In this document: positions 63,779 through 64,000 of the stretch, piece by piece
Numbering within the stretch: position 1 is the first letter of the stretch
How the letters are laid out: each line of letters starts with the position of its first letter
Made by a program: the position numbers and the translations under genes
The notes under the pieces: model-generated
The model's input: only the letters and a program-made list of their open reading frames with translations
Databases searched by the model: none
Told to the model about the DNA's origin: nothing
From: Collinsella tanakaei
Lineage (GTDB): Bacteria > Actinomycetota > Coriobacteriia > Coriobacteriales > Coriobacteriaceae
Length of the DNA: 64,000 nt
Direction: 5' to 3'
NCBI RefSeq assembly: GCF_021531055.1
Contig: NZ_JADYTL010000007.1
Coordinates: forward strand, 1 to 64,000

Positions 63779-64000
63779 GGTAGAATCGGGTCCCGGCGAC
63801 GGGGCCCTTTTTCGTTTCGGGCCCGTCGCCCGGACTCGAACCCGGAAGGGCGCGGAGCGTGCGGGCGCGTGAGCGGCCGCCGCGCAGCGCGCGAGGGCGC
63901 CCGGCGCCCGAAGCGGGGCGCGCGCCCGCCGGGCGCGCGGAGTCCCTCCGCCCCTACCAGGTAGAATCGGGTCCCGGCGACGGGGCCCTTTTTCGTTTCG
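63759..64000 (+). repeat. tRNA-Leu tail element: duplicated tRNA 3' end and terminator
   Basis: 63759-63819 and 63940-64000 are identical over at least 61 bases (to the window end): the last 20 bases of the tRNA plus the GGTCCC...GGGGCCC terminator. Period 181. The core contains GGACTCGAACCC (63832-63843), the exact reverse complement of its own T-arm, an inverted copy of the terminator arm (GGGCCCGTCGCC), and GCGCGTGAGCG and GGCGCCCGAAGC as in the tRNA-Arg tail. Confidence 0.93.
63788..63815 (+). terminator. Terminator of tRNA-Leu
   Basis: CGGGTCCC pairs with GGGGCCC around GGCGAC and is followed by five T. Confidence 0.85.

Overview
This window looks like chromosomal DNA of a high-G+C actinobacterium of class Coriobacteriia, most likely Collinsella or a close relative. 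That assignment is inference from gene content and base composition: a dnaK-grpE-dnaJ-hspR heat-shock cluster, a bifid-shunt phosphoketolase (xfp), a fused tsaB-rimI-tsaD gene, a fused hisZ-hisG gene and a strong GC bias that opens long antisense frames. No phage, plasmid, transposase or CRISPR array is visible.

Layout. 1-7.3 kb: 3' end of a 5S rRNA, then a plus-strand housekeeping run (acpS, nnr, alr, family-4 uracil-DNA glycosylase, tsaE, tsaB-rimI-tsaD). 7.3-13.7 kb: minus-strand [NiFe]-hydrogenase maturation genes (hypF, hypC, hypD, hypE) headed by nikR and a small unknown protein, followed by a HAD phosphatase. 13.8-20.2 kb: trxA, an unknown conserved gene, a 2[4Fe-4S] ferredoxin and the heat-shock cluster. 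20.2-36.2 kb: an accessory, repeat-rich stretch with two LysR regulators, a MarR/membrane-protein pair, an aldo-keto reductase/CMD/cupin group, an M42 peptidase, an amino-acid ABC transporter, an ECF sigma/RsgI-like anti-sigma/secreted Ca-binding-like protein unit, an alpha/beta hydrolase, decayed genes and a HepT/MNT toxin-antitoxin pair whose antitoxin is fused to a RelB/DinJ domain. 36.3-45.6 kb: clpB with the same putative operator as dnaK, tRNA-Arg, two regulators, and xfp behind paired LacI-type operators and a structured leader RNA. 45.7-54.0 kb: a near-complete histidine operon (hisZG-D-C-B-H-A-F-I-E; no histidinol-phosphatase). 54.1-64 kb: small regulators, larB-larC (nickel-pincer cofactor), yfcE, mazG, eno, an FtsB-like gene, ppx/gppA-like and tRNA-Leu.

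Themes. Nickel recurs (hyp genes, nikR, larBC with a 22-unit His-Glu microsatellite). Small palindromic repeats of at least four families fill the intergenic gaps, and in five genes the repeat itself provides the stop codon. Two unrelated tRNA genes each carry a 181-183 bp tail in which the tRNA 3' end and its terminator are duplicated around a related GC-rich core that also contains the reverse complement of that tRNA's own T-arm. This tRNA-tail element, the shared dnaK/clpB operator, the xfp leader RNA and the RelB/DinJ-MNT fusion are the observations I would examine first.
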